Source: Symbiodinium sp. CCMP2592 (taxonomy: Eukaryota > Sar > Dinophyceae > Suessiales > Symbiodiniaceae). Taken from it: a stretch of 64,000 bases of DNA. Below the pieces are notes generated by a model. It searched no databases, had not been told where the DNA came from, and saw only the letters and a list, made by a program, of their open reading frames with translations. Position 1 is the first letter of the stretch. Each line of letters begins with the position of its first letter. The position numbers and the translations under genes were made by a program. Shown piece after piece: positions 60,662 through 64,000 of the stretch. The stretch covers positions 654,094 through 718,093 of the forward strand of contig CAJNDT010002768.1 of the NCBI GenBank assembly GCA_905221615.1, in the 5' to 3' direction.

Positions 60662-60776
60662 CAATGTACCTAGGATACCCAGTAACCTAAGAATAAAAAG
60701 GCCTCTCTTTTTGGTATTGGCTAACTTTAGAAGGAACCTAGGACTACAAAAAGGGAATAAGGGTACTACTGGGCAT
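60662..60776. repeat. interspersed ~100-bp repeat, family K
   Basis: Matches 17456-17557 (GTAACCTAAGAATAAAAAGG ... AACCTAGGACTACAAAAAGG) with a short internal deletion. Confidence 0.7.
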
Positions 60777-61146
60777 CGTAGGTACTTTCGCGTTCTGTGG
60801 TAGACACCCAATGTGTTCTGCATCCTCGACGCTTTATAGGGAATCCCAGCACTACTTGTCCTTAATCCTGTTTCCACTTTTTTGTGGTTTACCAAAGTAT
60901 AGATAGTATAGGGCTGGGGAAATAAATATTCAACTACAAGTTTAGTAAGGAATAGTATTGGTGATTATTTCGGCCCCTATATTCCAACTTTATACAGCTA
61001 GAGGGCTGAGAGGTGCAGGCTCTTAGGAGTGATTTAGGGCTTAGTCCCACTTTGGGCGTTGAGATAGGTGGTGCTATGAGACTCCACACGGCAAGATGTA
61101 ACCACGATACAAACAGAGTAGTACTGAGTAGTACCTTGAGCTCCTC

Positions 61147-61220
61147 TTGCTACTGCTACTGCTACTGCTACTGCTACTGCTACTGCTACTGCTACTGCTA
61201 CTGCTGCTGCTGCTGCGCTG

Positions 61221-61258
<38 letters not shown>

Positions 61259-61289
61259 ACTGCTACTGCTACTGCTACTACTGCTACTG

Positions 61290-61350
<61 letters not shown>

Positions 61351-61538
61351 TGCTACTGCTACTGCTACTGCTACTGCTACTGCTACTACTACTACTACTC
61401 CTCCTCCTCCTCCTGCTGCTGCTGCTGCTGCTGCTGCGACTGCGACTGCGACTGCGACTGCGACTGCGACTGCTACTGCTACTGCTACTGCTACTGCTAC
61501 TGCTACTGCTACTGCTACTACTAATACTACTACTACTA

Positions 61539-61619
<81 letters not shown>

Positions 61620-61689
61620 TACTACTACAACAACAACAACAACAACTACTACTACTACTACTACTGCTGCTACTGCTGCTACTACCACT

Positions 61690-61720
<31 letters not shown>

Positions 61721-61744
61721 CTACTGCTACTGCTACTGCTACTG

Positions 61745-61817
<73 letters not shown>
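61147..61817. repeat. 0.67-kb trinucleotide array of (NCT)n type
   Basis: CT recurs every third base; the third base varies in blocks: GCT/ACT alternating (61147-61210), (GCT)n, mixed GCT/ACT, CCT and GCG variants, then (ACT)n with a short CAA block (61627-61650). Open frames across it are by-products of the period. Confidence 0.95.
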
Positions 61818-62491
61818 CTAAACTTACTACTCAGACGACGACCACAACTAATGCTGCTACAAATGCAGGAAGGATTCAGGAAGGATATCTCCAAGAACAG
61901 CCAGAACAACTTCCATTCCCAAACCCAAAACCCCAGACTCGATAACCCTAAACCCTACACCTGAACCCTATAAACCCTAGACGCATTAACCCTAAACCCT
62001 AGACACATTGACCCTGAACTCCTAAACCGAAGCGAGTCGCCTTGCCAGGCTTGAAATGGCCCGGCAAAGCACCAGAAAATGCGCGAAGCAGCTGCGATGT
62101 CACCAGGAAGTTAGATTGCTGCGACCTTATGTAGGCTTGTTTCAAAGACTCCGAATACAGGGGCGATAATAATTCGGCTATGCAGGCAAGGGGATAACAT
62201 TACTAAGTAGTCCGAGTCATAGGAAATATTGTAACATGATAACATGAAGAAGCCAAGGTAACAAGGTATAATGAGAGCGAACTATTCAGACTATCCAGAC
62301 CTACATTACTATATATTCAGACCTACATATCATACTAGATGTCGGGGCTGGCCCCAATGGATGCAGAGACTAGAGCGTGGGGCTGGCACATGGGACAACG
62401 CTACTAGCCTTCTCAAGCCCGAAAGCCAAACTTCCTGGCCTAATTAACGTGGTTCACACAGTGAAGTATACTAGGGAAACCCAAGAACCGA

Positions 62492-62563
62492 CTTATGCAA
62501 ACCACCCTACACTCCTACACCGCTCTGCTCTGCGAGCACATTGAACTTGAAGGGCGGGCAGTA
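62492..62563 (+). repeat. dispersed ~70-bp direct repeat, copy 1
   Basis: Contains CTCTGCTCTGCGAGCACATT and GAACTTGAAGGGCGGGCAGT. Repeated at 63901-63969 with one 3-nt length difference and one substitution. Confidence 0.85.
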
Positions 62564-62945
62564 CAGGTTCAGGTCATTGGTGTCGGCTTAGGGTTTAGGG
62601 TTTGGGGTCGGATTTAAGTTCGGAGAGTGTTCTCCGGCTTGGTCAGGAGGAACCCGAGAACCCTTTATACTATAACCATAATATGGACCCCCGTCCCCCA
62701 AAAAAAAGTATAGGTATTCTTTAAGGCCCCTATGGTACGACTAGAACTGCAACCCTTGAGCCCTCAGCAATATCGGAACACACCAAGCCCCGAACACAGG
62801 AGCTCAAGATGGAGGCCTTCATCATTTAAATAGGGCTTGGGGATTAGTCGTTCGAGATTTAGGGCTTTAAAGGGTTCTATAATACTATAAGGGTTCTTTT
62901 AAAGGGTACCATAAGGCTATCATAAGCGTTTAGGGGGGGGTTAGT

Positions 62946-63056
62946 GTAGCAGCCTGATTACGAAAGCTTGGGCCTTCATTAAGGAATTAGGGTTCCTTAC
63001 ATGAGTCTTACTATTTTGGGGTCATAGGTGCAGGGTTTCTGAATCAGGTTCCTACA
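62946..63056. repeat. MITE-like inverted repeat, family I
   Basis: TGTAGCAGCCTGATTACGAA and inverted TTTCTGAATCAGGTTCCTAC; related to 1537-1644. Confidence 0.65.
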
Positions 63057-63795
63057 TGACATCATGTAAATAGGGCTTAGGGGGGTATATGATGCCATTT
63101 CTCTTTTTTAAAGCCCTCGGGAATAATTCCGACAATTTCAGTCGCGATGCGCGAAGACCGCAGAAGGTCGCGCTCCCGAGGAAGGGGCGGCGGTGACAAG
63201 CTCGGTGTGGTGGTCCTTTTTAGGGTAGGGTTTAGGGTTTAGGGTTATACCAGGACCCTATGACATCTACCCGTTCTAGAGCTCCTTTTGGCGATGTCCT
63301 TAAACGAACACTCAAAAAAAGTTAAATTCTTTAGAGTCTAGGCGGGGTTTACAGACAGATGTTGCTGTAGTTGTCTTTCGTGGTTGAGCATCTTTCTTCG
63401 GGTTAGGGTGGTGTTAAGTTTTTGCTGTTTGAGCTGCGCCGTGCTGAAACGAGTTTCAGCTACGTAAGTATGCATGTGGTTACAAGGGGTATCATTTGCT
63501 AGGAAAATGCCCAGACCTCACTCAAATCTGTCCTCAAGCCCCAAAGCCCTAAACCTCAACCGCCTTTTTTTTCAGGTAAGCAGGTGATTACGAATTCTCC
63601 CCCTTGTTTACCTTCTTGAGAAGCCAAAAAGCTCCTAAACCCTAAAATATCAAAATCCTAAACTCTAAACACCCTAAGACGGTGAAACCCTAAACCCTAA
63701 ACCCCAAAGAGCCAAAACCTGAAACCCTGAATCCCTTCACCCGGCGAAAAACACTTAAACATAGGCTCTACCCTAAACCCGTAAACCCTAACCCT

Positions 63796-63895
63796 AAGGG
63801 TCCATGTACCTAAATAGTATATACATTGGCCTTAAAGTACTCCCTATATGGGTACATTGGGCCCAAAGTATATGCTATTTGGATACATGGACCCT
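63796..63895. repeat. MITE-like inverted repeat, family E variant
   Basis: AAGGGTCCATGTACCTAAAT and inverted TATTTGGATACATGGACCCT. Its right half also matches 16893-16935. Confidence 0.7.
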
Positions 63896-63900
63896 GAGGG

Positions 63901-63969
63901 TTATGCAAACCCTACACTCCTACACCGTTCTGCTCTGCGAGCACATTGAACTTGAAGGGCGGGCAGTAA
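63901..63969 (+). repeat. dispersed ~70-bp direct repeat, copy 2
   Basis: Partner of 62492-62563. Confidence 0.85.
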
Positions 63970-64000
63970 AACCCGTAAACCCTAAGATGGCAGCCTGCGT

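Larger units (their letters stand above)
58392..64000. other. gene-free telomere-like / MITE DNA
   Basis: Similar in character to 1-4507. Telomere-like words occur throughout (for example 60061-60090, 62587-62610, 63225-63246, 63640-63725). No gene is supported. Individual repeats are listed separately. Confidence 0.7.

Noticed and set aside
61013-61945. 310-codon open frame over the (NCT)n array
   Set aside because: Same cause as the other array; the non-repetitive ends show no family.

Overview
The window looks like dinoflagellate nuclear DNA, probably Symbiodiniaceae or a relative. Three things point there. The split starch synthase gene at 33.5-36.7 kb uses mostly GC (not GT) intron donors. 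The truncated Copia-type gag at 40.9-41.2 kb has the ending-in-WCDITELD opening I remember from dinoflagellate Copia elements. The LINE at 4.5-10.9 kb is followed by a reading frame with the ERIYEEHR...YREWEEW signature I associate with dinoflagellate LINEs. Species cannot be named from sequence alone.

Layout. (1) 1-4550: gene-free DNA full of degenerate telomere-like TTTAGGG/AAACCCT words and ~100-bp inverted repeats (MITE-like). (2) 4551-12820: one composite insertion on the minus strand, bracketed by an imperfect ~42-bp direct repeat of telomere-like DNA. From its 5' end it carries the N-terminal third of a mononegavirus-like L polymerase gene (12765 to ~10930), then a LINE (pre-endonuclease segment, AP-like endonuclease, reverse transcriptase, a further long ORF region), and ends in a short poly(A). 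(3) 12863-14358: more telomere-like and MITE DNA. (4) 14359-31370: first copy of a 17-kb segment holding many MITEs, a 1.2-kb (ACN)n trinucleotide array and, at its right end, a 3.2-kb TIR transposon. (5) 31371-41248: different DNA, with no telomere-like words and no MITEs, holding a starch synthase gene, possible exons of a neighbour gene, a duplicated Cys-rich candidate exon and the Copia gag. (6) 41249-41348: exactly 100 N. (7) 41349-58373: second copy of the 17-kb segment (offset +26990, +27005 after the homopolymer hairpin). (8) 58374-64000: telomere-like/MITE DNA with a second trinucleotide array.

The two 17-kb copies appear identical outside the transposon, and differ only inside it. 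Copy 2 ends with a perfect 8-bp target duplication, whereas copy 1 runs straight from the transposon end into the starch synthase locus. The simplest reading is that 31371-41248 was joined through the transposon, a chimeric contig, and that 41349 onward continues the true locus. A real duplication is not excluded.

The most novel item is the composite insertion. A negative-strand RNA virus polymerase fragment fused to a LINE, with a shared poly(A) and a shared target duplication in telomere-like DNA, is what LINE template switching onto a viral mRNA would leave. The only convincing host protein gene is the starch synthase (GT5), a storage-polysaccharide enzyme.
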